From contig NZ_LUKE01000001.1 in the NCBI RefSeq assembly GCF_001592735.1, positions 992,001 to 1,056,000 on the forward strand: a stretch of 64,000 nucleotides of DNA, read 5' to 3'. Origin of the DNA: Bdellovibrio bacteriovorus (lineage in GTDB: Bacteria > Bdellovibrionota > Bdellovibrionia > Bdellovibrionales > Bdellovibrionaceae). Positions 1-8,267 of this stretch are shown in pieces. Each line of letters begins with the position of its first letter. Position 1 is the first letter of the stretch. The notes below the pieces were generated by a model, which searched no databases, was not told the DNA's origin, and saw nothing but the letters and a program-made list of their open reading frames with translations. The translations under genes and the position numbers were made by a program.

Positions 1-305
1 AGCCCGGCTTTTTGCACGGCTTCGGCAAAATCCGCATTTTCAGATAAGAAACCAAACCCAGGATGAATCGCCTGCGCGCCCCCGGCCAAAGCGCCATCAA
101 TATTGGCTTTGATATTTAAATAACTTTCTGCGGTCGGTGCCGGACCAATGCAGATCGTTTTCGTCGCCATTCTAAATGCGCGAGAATTAATATCGGCTTC
201 GGAATGCAAAAGAACGGTTTCTAAACCCATTTCTTCACAAGCTTTGATGATTCGAACCGCGACTTCACCACGATTGGCGATGGCGATACGGGAAAACTTT
301 GCCAT
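1..305 (-). CDS. liuD: Methylcrotonoyl-CoA carboxylase alpha (biotin carboxylase) subunit, partial
   Basis: Only the N-terminal 101 or so codons are in the window; the rest lies beyond position 1. The protein starts MAKFSRIAIANRGEVAVRII, the ATP-grasp biotin carboxylase opening, and continues with the typical AIHPGFGFLSENADFA segment. In this context it should carboxylate biotin for 3-methylcrotonyl-CoA carboxylation in leucine breakdown. Its ATG overlaps the stop of the upstream hydratase gene (TAATG), so translation is probably coupled. The subunit assignment rests on the neighbouring beta subunit and hydratase. The fragment alone could equally be an acetyl- or propionyl-CoA carboxylase alpha chain. 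Confidence 0.88.
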   Translation of the reverse strand, partial: MAKFSRIAIANRGEVAVRIIKACEEMGLETVLLHSEADINSRAFRMATKTICIGPAPTAESYLNIKANIDGALAGGAQAIHPGFGFLSENADFAEAVQKAG

Positions 306-1084
306 TACGTTGATCTCCATGACGGCTCACGCTTTTCTAAAAACGCACGTAAACCTTCTTGTCCTTCAGGACTTGCACGACGTTCCGCTATAACTTTCGC
401 GGTCGCCTCTTTTTGCTGCTTCCAATTTAAAGATTCTAAATTATTTAATAACTTCTTAGTTTCACGAACGGCCTGAGGGCCGGCTTGCAGATATGGCTGC
501 AAAGTTTTTTGCAAAGCCGTGTGCCCTTCACCATGACCTACAACCTCTGTCACTAAGCCCGCTTGTTGTGCGATGTGCGGGTTAAAGACACTTGCTGACA
601 ACATCAGCGGGCGCACTTTGCCAGCATTCGCTTTACGCATAACAAACGCACTAATCACGGCCGGGGCAATGCCCAGTTTTACTTCGCTAAAACAAAACTG
701 CGTACCTTCTTCCGCGATCACTTCATCACAGGCGGCAATCAATCCCAAAGCTCCGCCAAAGGCGGCCCCATGAACCAAACCAATCACCGGCAATGTGCAG
801 TGAGCAATGGCTTCGAACATTTCAAAAAGCACGGTTGAGTCTTGCAGATTCTGTTCAAAAGAGAAATTCACCATCTCTTTCATCCAATTAAGATCCCCGC
901 CAGCACAGAAAGCTTTTCCTTCACCTTGCAAAACCACAGCGCGCAGATCTTGGCGCTTTTCGAGATCTAAGAAGGTTTTTATGATTTCACTGATCATCTC
1001 CGGGTTAAAAGCATTGCGCATTTCGGGGCGATGCAATTTAACGTAAGCGACATGATCCATTTCGGTAAGGATTAGAAATTTCAT
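305..1084 (-). CDS. liuC: Enoyl-CoA hydratase/isomerase, probable methylglutaconyl-CoA hydratase
   Basis: A 259-residue crotonase-fold enzyme, normal length for the family. The oxyanion-hole segments are visible: FCAGGDLNWM at about 59-68 and HGAAFGGALG at about 105-114. The segment FCFSEVKLGIAPAVIS follows, with the Glu and the 'G(I/L)APAVIS' wording seen in methylglutaconyl-CoA hydratases (LiuC/AtuE). It should hydrate 3-methylglutaconyl-CoA to HMG-CoA. The gene starts 2 bp after liuB ends and overlaps liuD, so it is the middle of a leucine-degradation operon. Substrate choice is inferred from context; the fold and activity class are certain. Confidence 0.9.
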   Translation of the reverse strand: MKFLILTEMDHVAYVKLHRPEMRNAFNPEMISEIIKTFLDLEKRQDLRAVVLQGEGKAFCAGGDLNWMKEMVNFSFEQNLQDSTVLFEMFEAIAHCTLPVIGLVHGAAFGGALGLIAACDEVIAEEGTQFCFSEVKLGIAPAVISAFVMRKANAGKVRPLMLSASVFNPHIAQQAGLVTEVVGHGEGHTALQKTLQPYLQAGPQAVRETKKLLNNLESLNWKQQKEATAKVIAERRASPEGQEGLRAFLEKREPSWRST

Positions 1085-1086
1085 AA

Positions 1087-2694
1087 TTACATCCTGAAAA
1101 CGCCTTGGGATTTTTCACCCCAAGATTTATTAAGGCTCGCCGCAATTCCCAACGCCAAGACACGACGAGTGTCCGCCGGGTCAATGATGCCATCATCCCA
1201 AAGGCGTGCTGATGAATAATAAGCTGAACTTTCTTTTTCGTATTTTTCTAAAGTCGGACGTTTAAACTCAGTTTGTTCTTCTGGCGACATTGTTTGTTTT
1301 TTTGCAGCCATCTGATCCATCTTAACGGTTAACAACACATTCGCGGCTTGTTCTCCGCCCATGACAGAGATTTTTGCATTCGGCCACATCCACATTTGAC
1401 GAGGCTGATACGCACGACCGCACATTCCGTAATTACCCGCCCCGTAAGAGCCACCAATCACGACAGTGAATTTCGGCACATGGGCATTCGAAACAGCCAT
1501 CACCATTTTGGCCCCGTGCTTAGCAATTCCTTCATTTTCGTATTTCTTACCAACCATGAAGCCCGTGATGTTTTGCAAAAAGATCAAAGGAACTTCACGC
1601 TGTTCACAGAGTTCAATAAAGTGCGCCGCTTTTTGCGCGCTCTCGCTGAAAAGAACTCCGTTGTTCGCGATGATTCCTACCGGCATCCCCCAAATATGGG
1701 CAAAGCCAGTCACTAAAGTATTTCCAAACAAAGGTTTAAACTCGTGCAAGCGTGAGCCATCCACAATCCGCGCGATCACTTCGCGCACATCAAATGGCAC
1801 GCGGCTGTCTTTAGGGATAATGCCGTAAAGTTCCTTGGCATCAAACAAAGGCTCTTCAATGGGCATCGTTTTTAACGTCACCGCTTTTTTGTGATTTAGA
1901 TGCGCCACTATCGAACGCGTGATTTCAATCGCATGCTCTTCATCTTCGGCCATATGATCGGTCACACCACTCACCGCACTGTGAACGTAAGCGCCACCCA
2001 GCTCTTGAGCATCGACAATTTCACCAGTTGCCGCACGCACCAGCGGCGGGCCCCCTAAAAAAATAGTTCCGTTATCTTTCACGATCACGGTTTCATCACT
2101 CATTGCCGGAACATAAGCTCCACCAGCGGTGCATGAACCCATCACCACGGCGATTTGCGGGATGTTGGCCGCCGACATACGAGCTTGGTTATAAAAGATT
2201 CTGCCGAAATGATCGCGATCTGGGAAAACTTCATCTTGCATAGGTAAAAACGCGCCACCTGAATCCACCAGGTAAATACAAGGCAGACCATTTTCAAAAG
2301 CAATCTCTTGCGCACGTAAATGCTTTTTTACGGTCAGGGGGAAGTATGTTCCGCCTTTAACAGTCGCGTCGTTAGCTACGATCATGCACTCTGTACCGTG
2401 GATGACGCCAATACCAGTCACAATCCCCGCTCCCGGAGCTTGATTGTCGTACATCTCCCACGCCGCCAAAGTTGACAGTTCTAAAAAAGCAGATCCTCCA
2501 TCAACCAAAGCTTCAATGCGCTCGCGTGCGGTCAACTTGCCACGTGATTTGTGTTTTTTAATTGAGTCTGCGCCGCCGCCTTGTTTTACCAGTTCGACTC
2601 TTTCACGCCACTGTTTTACGACGGCCATCATGGCATCCGCATTAGCACGAAAATCAGCAGAGTTTGTATCTAAGTGGCTATCTAAAATTTCCAT
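1087..2694 (-). CDS. liuB: Methylcrotonoyl-CoA carboxylase beta subunit (carboxyltransferase)
   Basis: A 535-residue acyl-CoA carboxyltransferase, the standard length for MCC beta. The N half has GAGIVTGIG and [21 protein letters not shown]. The central [16 protein letters not shown] (about 186-201) and [12 protein letters not shown] (about 214-225) are the wording of MCC beta rather than propionyl-CoA carboxylase beta. The C half has QNITGFMVG and [16 protein letters not shown], the acyl-CoA side oxyanion loop. It transfers CO2 from carboxybiotin to 3-methylcrotonyl-CoA. It lies directly upstream of liuC and liuD and 9 bp after the hotdog gene, all on the minus strand. Confidence 0.93.
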   Translation of the reverse strand: MEILDSHLDTNSADFRANADAMMAVVKQWRERVELVKQGGGADSIKKHKSRGKLTARERIEALVDGGSAFLELSTLAAWEMYDNQAPGAGIVTGIGVIHGTECMIVANDATVKGGTYFPLTVKKHLRAQEIAFENGLPCIYLVDSGGAFLPMQDEVFPDRDHFGRIFYNQARMSAANIPQIAVVMGSCTAGGAYVPAMSDETVIVKDNGTIFLGGPPLVRAATGEIVDAQELGGAYVHSAVSGVTDHMAEDEEHAIEITRSIVAHLNHKKAVTLKTMPIEEPLFDAKELYGIIPKDSRVPFDVREVIARIVDGSRLHEFKPLFGNTLVTGFAHIWGMPVGIIANNGVLFSESAQKAAHFIELCEQREVPLIFLQNITGFMVGKKYENEGIAKHGAKMVMAVSNAHVPKFTVVIGGSYGAGNYGMCGRAYQPRQMWMWPNAKISVMGGEQAANVLLTVKMDQMAAKKQTMSPEEQTEFKRPTLEKYEKESSAYYSSARLWDDGIIDPADTRRVLALGIAASLNKSWGEKSQGVFRM

Positions 2695-2703
2695 CTTTTA
2701 AGC

Positions 2704-3339
2704 CTAAGTTGTTTGCCCTGCGATTGCAGGAGTGTGTTTAAAATTTAAATTCAAATGAAAGTCCGCCACCGCTTGATCGTGATCATCAAAGATTTTGATT
2801 TCGGCTTCCGCCTTGGCTTCCCGATGAGCACGCAATGATGATAAAACCATTTCACGTGTTGTTTCGGAAAGTTCTAAGCGCACCCGCGCCTCTTCGGTTT
2901 GGGTTTTATAAAAAGAACTTTCGATGCGTGAAATACTCACTTCAAAATCGCCCATTGGGGCATGACGGCTCCATAAAAGTTTTGCCGCTTCAATCGCCGC
3001 CGTGGTCAACGCCCCTTCGTGCATACCGTTGGATTCATTCAAATTACGCGTCCGGGCCGGAATCACCATTTCGACTTGGGTGTCGGAAAGTCTGGAAACT
3101 CTTAAACCCATTCCCGCTGAAAAGGGACGGACGATATCCAGTGCGTAACTCAAAGCAGCATGAGAAACTTTCGGGGACACCTCTTCAAGCAAAGCGGCCA
3201 AGTCAGCCGCACTTAAACGGATGCCTCGATCTTCCAACTGAGTCTTCAAACCTTCTTTCGCGGTCTGAAGTTGCTGACGCAAGGATTGTTCAAGCTCAAT
3301 ACCCTTGGACATTAAAGTTGTCAGCCATTGTTGGTTCAT
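2704..3339 (-). CDS. Hotdog-fold (DUF4442/PaaI-like) thioesterase-type protein
   Basis: A 211-residue protein when started at the ATG at 3339, which has a GGAGG ribosome site 7 nt upstream. A GTG 15 nt further up lies before that site and is unlikely. The N-terminal 60 residues are helical and charged. The C half carries a hotdog-like core with NESNGMHEGALTTAAIEAAKLLW, where the helix follows the G-M-H/G-A-L turn of DUF4442 and PaaI proteins. These families hydrolyse or bind acyl-CoA, though DUF4442 members often lack a clear catalytic acid. It is the first gene of the liu operon and may clear CoA intermediates. The substrate is unknown. Confidence 0.6.
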   Translation of the reverse strand: MNQQWLTTLMSKGIELEQSLRQQLQTAKEGLKTQLEDRGIRLSAADLAALLEEVSPKVSHAALSYALDIVRPFSAGMGLRVSRLSDTQVEMVIPARTRNLNESNGMHEGALTTAAIEAAKLLWSRHAPMGDFEVSISRIESSFYKTQTEEARVRLELSETTREMVLSSLRAHREAKAEAEIKIFDDHDQAVADFHLNLNFKHTPAIAGQTT

Positions 3340-3447
3340 GAGATATCCTCCCACAGGATCTGTAACGGTTGAAAAATACTGAATATCATGCTGGTATGGA
3401 TGATGTCAGTTTTATCACACTGAGTAAATAGAGAGAGGACTCTACCG

Positions 3448-3945
3448 ATGAAGAAAATTATCAGCCTCGTGGTTTTTATCGTGGCTCTTGCTTGGACTTG
3501 GAACATCATTCACACGTCAGACGCTATCGGCTTTGAGACGCACTCCGGCATCCAAGAAAAATTGGCTGAACTTATCCAGAACACTCTCGCGACAAAAAAA
3601 CCAAACGCTAAAGAGCTTAGCATTACCCGTCTTTGGACAGAGTCTTTGGGCGAAAACAAAGTTCGCGCGGTTTTCTCTTACAAATTCATCGAACCATCCT
3701 CTGACGGCGGCGAGCTTGAGCAGGTGATCGAAGGCGAAGCGGTCTTACACCGTGAACCATCCGAAACAGCGGAAGTCGACAAATGGACTTTGCAATCTGT
3801 AAAAACAACGAACGACATGGTTGTCTTCACGGAAGGATCAACGATCACCCCGGGTGACGAACCCATGAGCCCAGAGGGAACTCCGGCGCCAGCGGCTTCT
3901 CCAACGGCGACTCCAAGTCCTTCTGCTTCTCCGGCTTCTCACTAA
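3448..3945 (+). CDS. Membrane-anchored or exported protein with Pro/Ala/Ser-rich tail
   Basis: 165 residues, family not recognised. The N terminus MKKIISLVVFIVALAWTWNI is one hydrophobic helix with no clear cleavage motif, so it may be a signal anchor. The middle (about 30-125) is an acidic alpha/beta-looking domain. The C-terminal 30 residues alternate P, A, S and T, a typical flexible periplasmic tail. The ATG follows AGAGAGGACTCTACCG, with a GAGG site 10-13 nt upstream. It ends 1 bp before the methyltransferase ATG at 3947, so the two are probably co-transcribed. Confidence 0.6.
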   Translation: MKKIISLVVFIVALAWTWNIIHTSDAIGFETHSGIQEKLAELIQNTLATKKPNAKELSITRLWTESLGENKVRAVFSYKFIEPSSDGGELEQVIEGEAVLHREPSETAEVDKWTLQSVKTTNDMVVFTEGSTITPGDEPMSPEGTPAPAASPTATPSPSASPASH

Positions 3946-3946
3946 T

Positions 3947-4981
3947 ATGCCGATTCCCAATCAATTTATCCAAATTGACGAAGAGGGTTTTCCTATAAGC
4001 CGCGAAGTGCGGATCACGGACCCTCTGGCGGGACAAGAAATACTGCAAAATTTAAAAGTTCATGAAGGTGGCACTTTTGTTTCCACCTTTGGTGAAGTAC
4101 CTGTCATCATCGAAGCTTTCGATGAACCTTATGTGGCCTTACAAGTAGATTTCAAAAATGGCGCATGGGAAATCCAATTGCCTTTTGGAGTTCATTATTC
4201 GTTTGAATTAGAATCTTTATCGTTGGACGAGTGGGATCGTTTTCACGGGTATGCTTCGAATAAAGTTCCTTTTGTGATGTCCCGCAAAGCTCAAGCGAGT
4301 TTCTTTAATATGCTTGAAGGTTTTGATGACGATTCTATTGAATTCCAAGGCAAGACTTACGAAATTCCACCCTATTGGCCGGAAAATAAAAACATCGAAA
4401 AAGCCGCGCATTGGACTCGAATCTATAAAGAAGAAGAAAATCCGGGTTGGAATTTAGGGGAACCTGCAGAAGCCCTTAAAGACATGCTTCCACGACTGAA
4501 ACCCGCGCGTTCACGAGTGCTAGTTTTAGGTTGCGGTGAAGGACACGATGCTGCGTTTTTTGCTCGCTCGGGGCACATCGTTACCGCCGTGGATTTTTCG
4601 CCGACCGCAATTGAAAGAGCTAAAAAACTTTATGGCGACCTTCCGGGATTAACCTTTGTTGAGGCCGACGTTTTCAATTTACCAAAAGACTACGACCAGT
4701 CCTTCGACATCGTTTTCGAACACACCTGTTATTGCGCGATCAATCCCGCCAAACGCAAAGACTTGGTCAAAGTCTGGAACCGAGTTTTAGTCAAAGGTGG
4801 CCACCTCATGGGAGTGTTCTTCGCATTCGAAAGAAGACAAGCCACCCCTTACGGCGGAACAGAGTGGGAATTACGCCAAAGACTCAAAAACTCTTACCAA
4901 CCGATCTTCTGGGGCCGCTGGCAAAAATCCGTCCCTCGCCGTCAAGGCCGCGAGTTCTTCGTCTATTCTTTAAAAACATAA
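3947..4981 (+). CDS. TPMT-like SAM methyltransferase with extra N-terminal domain
   Basis: 344 residues in two parts. Residues 1 to about 140 form a domain I do not recognise (IQIDEEGFPISREVRI, later an acidic beta-rich stretch). Residues from about 144 read as a thiopurine-S-methyltransferase-type class I methyltransferase: HWTRIYKEEENPGWNLG, motif I VLVLGCGEGHDAAFFA (191-206), acidic VDFS, FEHTCYCAI, and TPYGGTEWELRQRL near the end. Family members methylate sulfur, selenium, tellurium, halides or small metabolites; the substrate here is unknown. The spacing to the upstream gene is 1 bp. The N-terminal half could be a binding or regulatory module. Confidence 0.75.
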   Translation: MPIPNQFIQIDEEGFPISREVRITDPLAGQEILQNLKVHEGGTFVSTFGEVPVIIEAFDEPYVALQVDFKNGAWEIQLPFGVHYSFELESLSLDEWDRFHGYASNKVPFVMSRKAQASFFNMLEGFDDDSIEFQGKTYEIPPYWPENKNIEKAAHWTRIYKEEENPGWNLGEPAEALKDMLPRLKPARSRVLVLGCGEGHDAAFFARSGHIVTAVDFSPTAIERAKKLYGDLPGLTFVEADVFNLPKDYDQSFDIVFEHTCYCAINPAKRKDLVKVWNRVLVKGGHLMGVFFAFERRQATPYGGTEWELRQRLKNSYQPIFWGRWQKSVPRRQGREFFVYSLKT

Positions 4982-5029
4982 TAACAACCATAACCCCAAA
5001 CCCCGTGACAAAACCCACCCCCCGAACTA

Positions 5030-5151
5030 AAAAGGTGCCTGGCTCTTTTTTCGGACCGGGGCGCGTTATGGACGTCGTTCATAATGTTAAAAGTACAAGG
5101 ATGTCATGCATCTGATGCGCTGTAGCCAGAAAAAAGAGCCAGGCACCTTTT
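5030..5151. repeat. 122-bp REP/MITE-like element bounded by 22-bp perfect inverted repeats
   Basis: Arms at 5030-5051 and 5130-5151 are exact reverse complements over 22 bp; the core of the arm is GGTGCCTGGCTC flanked by A4 and T6. The 78-bp interior contains further small hairpins: TTATGGAC/GTTCATAA with one G-T pair, and GCATC/GATGC. The right arm ends next to the AGGAG ribosome site of the acetyltransferase gene at 5162. The form resembles palindromic intergenic repeats mobilised by REP-associated transposases or MITEs. Only one copy is in this window, so 'repeat' is an inference from structure. Confidence 0.6.
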
Positions 5152-5161
5152 AGGAGATTTT

Positions 5162-5689
5162 ATGCATATTGAGTTTACTCAGGCTGATGAGAGTCATGTG
5201 GATGCCTTGGTTGAATTGGTTAACTCTGCTTATCGTGGTGAGAGCTCTAAAGCCGGGTGGACCACGGAAGAACACCTTTTAGATGGTCAGCGCATTGATG
5301 CGGCTGGGATTCTTGAAATTCTTCATAAAGAAGATTCCGTTATTTTGATCGCCGAAGACGACGACACCGGTGATTTGCTTGGCTGCGTTCACCTCGAAAA
5401 ACACGACTCGAAATGTTACCTGGGGATGTTGACCGTGAATCCTGAGCTGCAAAGCAAAGGGATCGGGAAACTGCTTCTCTCTGAGTCCGAAGCCTTTGCC
5501 GAGTTCTGGGACTGCGGCAAGATCTATATGACCGTGATTTCCGTGCGCACTGAGCTTATCGCTTGGTATGCAAAACACGGATACAAAAACACCCAAGAGA
5601 AAAAACCTTTTCCTTACGGCGATGAACGCTTCGGAATGCCAAAGGTGCAAAATCTTGAATTCACCGTTTTAGAGAAAAAGCTGTCCTAA
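5162..5689 (+). CDS. GNAT-family N-acetyltransferase
   Basis: 175 residues, the usual size for a single GNAT domain. The acetyl-CoA binding motif A is clear: LTVNPELQSKGIGKLLLSES (about 91-110), with the Q-x-x-G-I-G pyrophosphate loop. Motif B follows (MTVISVRTELIAWYAKHGYK), where the Y-x-K-H-G-Y turn is typical. The acceptor substrate cannot be told. The ATG is preceded by AGGAG directly abutting the right arm of the inverted-repeat element at 5030-5151, so the leader of this mRNA contains that element or its edge. Confidence 0.85.
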   Translation: MHIEFTQADESHVDALVELVNSAYRGESSKAGWTTEEHLLDGQRIDAAGILEILHKEDSVILIAEDDDTGDLLGCVHLEKHDSKCYLGMLTVNPELQSKGIGKLLLSESEAFAEFWDCGKIYMTVISVRTELIAWYAKHGYKNTQEKKPFPYGDERFGMPKVQNLEFTVLEKKLS

Positions 5690-5968
5690 GGCAGGCTTTG
5701 GGTCGGTTTTGGAGCCAAACTTTTTGCCATGAAACACACGCAAAAATTTTAATTCTGTAAGAAACGCGGATCCAGTGTTGCAACACACAGTGATTCGCCA
5801 AGTCTTAACAAAACCCTGACTGGCGCACGCACAGCGGCTTCTGGGACGATCGAAGTTCTCGCCTAAAGAAGTTATCCACACGTTATTCATTTTACGAATA
5901 ACATCTTCCAATCTATGTATTAAAAAAAACCCGGATCTAAGAGCATATTCACTTCACTGGAGGTCAAC
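5690..5968. other. 279-bp intergenic region with two small palindromes
   Basis: No convincing gene here; an 80-codon minus frame across it lacks a ribosome site and any family resemblance. Two dyads are visible: GTGTTGCAACAC at 5775-5786 and GTTATTC-N7-GAATAAC at 5882-5902. The second lies about 67 bp upstream of the GTG start at 5969 and could be an operator. Nothing proves that either is functional. Confidence 0.35.
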
Positions 5969-6502
5969 GTGTTTTCAAAATTAATCCGCGCATCAGTTGT
6001 AGTTTTCACGATGACATCATCTATGGCCATCGCTGACCAAATGGGACCCGACGGCGATAAGTTTTACGAAGAGGCTGCTCATTTCGAAAATGCCTGCGCT
6101 AAACAGCCCTGCCAAGGCGAGTACTCTAAAAAAGTCGTTTACGATCAAGATCGTCGTATCAATGACATCACAACTAAAGAAAGAACCACTCTAAAATCCG
6201 TAGCCGTCGATCAAGCGCAAGTTTGGGGCGATACCATTTTAGAGGGCGATTACTACGCCACGGGCCGAACTCGCCTTGATCGAGTGACCGCTTTTTATAA
6301 ATCGGAAGTTCTTGTTGGATACAAAATCCAGTACTCAGAAAAAGCTTGGTACACCGGCGATTGCCAATTTAACGGCAAAAGAGATTCTTTAAAAGACTGC
6401 CAAGAAGGTCGTATCGTTGAGGGAAGCTATGTTTCTCCAGACAGCATGACCTATTTCAGTGACGAAGAACGTTACGCCGAGTTCAACTCGAGTTCTCTTT
6501 AG
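5969..6502 (+). CDS. Secreted hypothetical protein
   Basis: 177 residues, family not recognised. It starts at GTG, supported by GGAGG seven nt upstream and by an immediate signal peptide: positive FSKLIRAS, hydrophobic VVVFTMTSSM, and AIA as a cleavage site near residue 22. The mature protein is acidic and hydrophilic with four Cys, two near the N terminus (ACAKQPC) and two around residues 132 and 144, possibly disulfides in the periplasm. The ABC ATPase gene starts 14 bp later, so the two may share a transcript. Confidence 0.65.
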   Translation: MFSKLIRASVVVFTMTSSMAIADQMGPDGDKFYEEAAHFENACAKQPCQGEYSKKVVYDQDRRINDITTKERTTLKSVAVDQAQVWGDTILEGDYYATGRTRLDRVTAFYKSEVLVGYKIQYSEKAWYTGDCQFNGKRDSLKDCQEGRIVEGSYVSPDSMTYFSDEERYAEFNSSSL

Positions 6503-6516
6503 GACAAAACTAGTCT

Positions 6517-7356
6517 ATGATGATCGCCACTATGGCGATCGTAATTAAAACAGACAAGCTGACCCGCGTTTACAAAACCTACCAAAAGCCCGAGGGATTC
6601 ATGAATTCCATCAAAGGCTTTTGGAATCGCAAGTACGTCTCAAAGATCGCTTTAGATCAAACCACCCTAGAAATTGAATCTGGGCAAATCGTGGGCCTGG
6701 TCGGCGCTAACGGCGCAGGTAAAACCACTCTTTTAAAAATGCTTTCTGGCCTAGTAACCCCCACCGGTGGCGACGCCAACGTGCTGGGATATCGTCCCTG
6801 GGAAAGAAAAAATGAATTCCTAAGACAGATCAGCATTCTGTTAGGACAAAAAAATCAACTGTGGTGGGATATCTCTCCGGCGGATTCTTATGCCTTGCTC
6901 GCACGCATTTACGATTTAGACCCTGAATACGCTAAAAAACGCGTGGCCCACTTAGCAGAGATGCTTCGCTGCACGCACGTACTGCACACGCAATTACGCC
7001 GGTTAAGCTTGGGCGAAAGAATGAAGATGGAAATCATCGGCGCTCTTTTGCACGAACCCAAAGTGTTGTTCCTGGATGAGCCCACCATCGGACTTGATAT
7101 CGTTGCGCAACAAACCATTCGCGAATTCTTAGATGAATACGTCAAGGAAAAAGGGCCGACCGTGATTTTAACAAGTCACTATATGGACGATATTGCCAAG
7201 CTTGCCGATAAGTTACTTCTTATCAGCAAGGGGCATATCGTTTACCAAGGAACTGTTCCGGATTTCGTTGCGAAAGCCCAGTCCGAGAATTTGGAAAGTG
7301 AGGAAGTCGACTTTGAAGGAGTCATCCGCCGCTTCCTTGAGGACGAATCAAGATAA
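6517..7356 (+). CDS. ABC-2-type transporter ATP-binding protein, no permease alongside
   Basis: 279 residues. Walker A GANGAGKTT at about 63-71, Q-loop region LLGQKNQLWWD, a non-standard signature LSLGERMKME (163-172) in place of LSGGQ, Walker B VLFLDEPT (183-190) and the H-loop TSHYMDD. The LSLGER signature and the I-G-L-D-I-V-A-Q segment mark the NatA/daunorubicin-like ABC-2 exporter ATPases, which usually sit beside one or two permease genes. None is present: the next gene is on the other strand and overlaps the last 9 bp. Partner and cargo are unknown. A later ATG at 6532 is possible but lacks a ribosome site. Confidence 0.85.
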   Translation: MMIATMAIVIKTDKLTRVYKTYQKPEGFMNSIKGFWNRKYVSKIALDQTTLEIESGQIVGLVGANGAGKTTLLKMLSGLVTPTGGDANVLGYRPWERKNEFLRQISILLGQKNQLWWDISPADSYALLARIYDLDPEYAKKRVAHLAEMLRCTHVLHTQLRRLSLGERMKMEIIGALLHEPKVLFLDEPTIGLDIVAQQTIREFLDEYVKEKGPTVILTSHYMDDIAKLADKLLLISKGHIVYQGTVPDFVAKAQSENLESEEVDFEGVIRRFLEDESR

Positions 7357-8133
7357 CTGCTTTTTCCAGTACGCCGTGGCCTTGATCCAGGAGAGGTTGC
7401 CGCCTTTTATATTTTCTAAAATTTCTTTAATTTCTTTGACCATCTGGGATTCGCCGGAAACCCAAGCAAAATAATCCCCATAAGGAAATTTTGACTTTAT
7501 TACCATATCACGAAGCATGTTCGTGGAACCTGCCGCCTGACCATTGCGGTGAAGCCAGATCACTTCCATATCCGCCGAAGAAACGATCTCGCGCTCTTCG
7601 TCTTTTGAAGCGACCTCAATCATCACCAAGGCCTTCGCTCCCACAGGCAACTCTGTAAGACGGCGCATGAACGAGGGGATCGCCACCTCATCACCCACCA
7701 TCAAATACCAATCAAAATCATAAGGAACAATCATAGAGCCCCGCGGTCCACCGACACCTATTACGCTCCCCACTTGCGCATTTTTTGCCCACGTCGTCCC
7801 AGGGCCCTCTTCATGAAGAACGAACTCAAGATCTAATTCATTCGCCACGGGATCAAAACGCAAAGGAGTGTAATCACGCATGATCGCCCCTTGAGGAATC
7901 ACCGGTCCATCGGGACCTACCGAGGGCACCACCGGCTTATCCTCACCGGGCGCCGGAAAGAAAACCTTCACATGGTCATCCGCCGAAGCACTGACGAAAC
8001 CTTCAAGGTCTTCACCCGTTAAAGTGATCCGTTGCATGCGCGGGGAAACTTGAGTTATTTTTTTAACCGACAACATCCGAAATTTAAGCGGGTGCATGAC
8101 TCTTTGAATTTCACGTGTGGATTTTTCTATCAT
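7348..8133 (-). CDS. Siderophore-interacting protein (FAD/NAD(P)H ferric reductase family)
   Basis: 261 residues, the normal length. FAD-binding signature RDYTPLRF at about 86-93, then GVGGPRGSM, the NAD(P)H-domain opening GDEVAIPSFMRRL, WLHRNG, the W-V-S-G-E-S motif and the C-terminal KATAYWKK, all diagnostic of the ViuB/YqjH family. These cytoplasmic flavoproteins reduce ferric siderophores to release iron. The leader carries two inverted repeats (8142-8206), which may reflect iron control. Its 3' end overlaps that of the convergent ABC ATPase gene. Confidence 0.9.
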   Translation of the reverse strand: MIEKSTREIQRVMHPLKFRMLSVKKITQVSPRMQRITLTGEDLEGFVSASADDHVKVFFPAPGEDKPVVPSVGPDGPVIPQGAIMRDYTPLRFDPVANELDLEFVLHEEGPGTTWAKNAQVGSVIGVGGPRGSMIVPYDFDWYLMVGDEVAIPSFMRRLTELPVGAKALVMIEVASKDEEREIVSSADMEVIWLHRNGQAAGSTNMLRDMVIKSKFPYGDYFAWVSGESQMVKEIKEILENIKGGNLSWIKATAYWKKQLS

Positions 8134-8141
8134 AAGCCACC

Positions 8142-8206
8142 TTTACGAATTCAATTTTTAATCCTCATTCGTAAAAGAAGCAAATTTTTGAGATCTTATT
8201 CTCAAA
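8142..8206 (-). promoter_or_regulatory. Two inverted repeats upstream of the siderophore-interacting gene
   Basis: TTTACGAAT (8142-8150) and ATTCGTAAA (8167-8175) form a 9-bp stem immediately before the ribosome site. Further up, TTTGAGA-N6-TCTCAAA at 8187-8206 lies 53 bp ahead of the start. On the coding strand the second reads TTTGAGAATAAGATCTCAAA, an A/T-rich dyad loosely like a Fur box. Fur control would suit an iron-reductase gene, but this is inference only. Confidence 0.4.
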
Positions 8207-8267
8207 GCGCTTTTAAAACCCTCTCAAAATATTTTCATCAACGAATAAGAGGGACTCTTAAAGCTTA

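Noticed and set aside
1348-1828. Overlapping plus-strand frames of about 120 codons inside liuB
   Set aside because: They are antisense to a clearly conserved carboxyltransferase and show no motif or ribosome site.
5669-5911. 80-codon minus-strand frame in the 5690-5968 space
   Set aside because: No Shine-Dalgarno, no domain resemblance, and it crosses into the end of the acetyltransferase gene.
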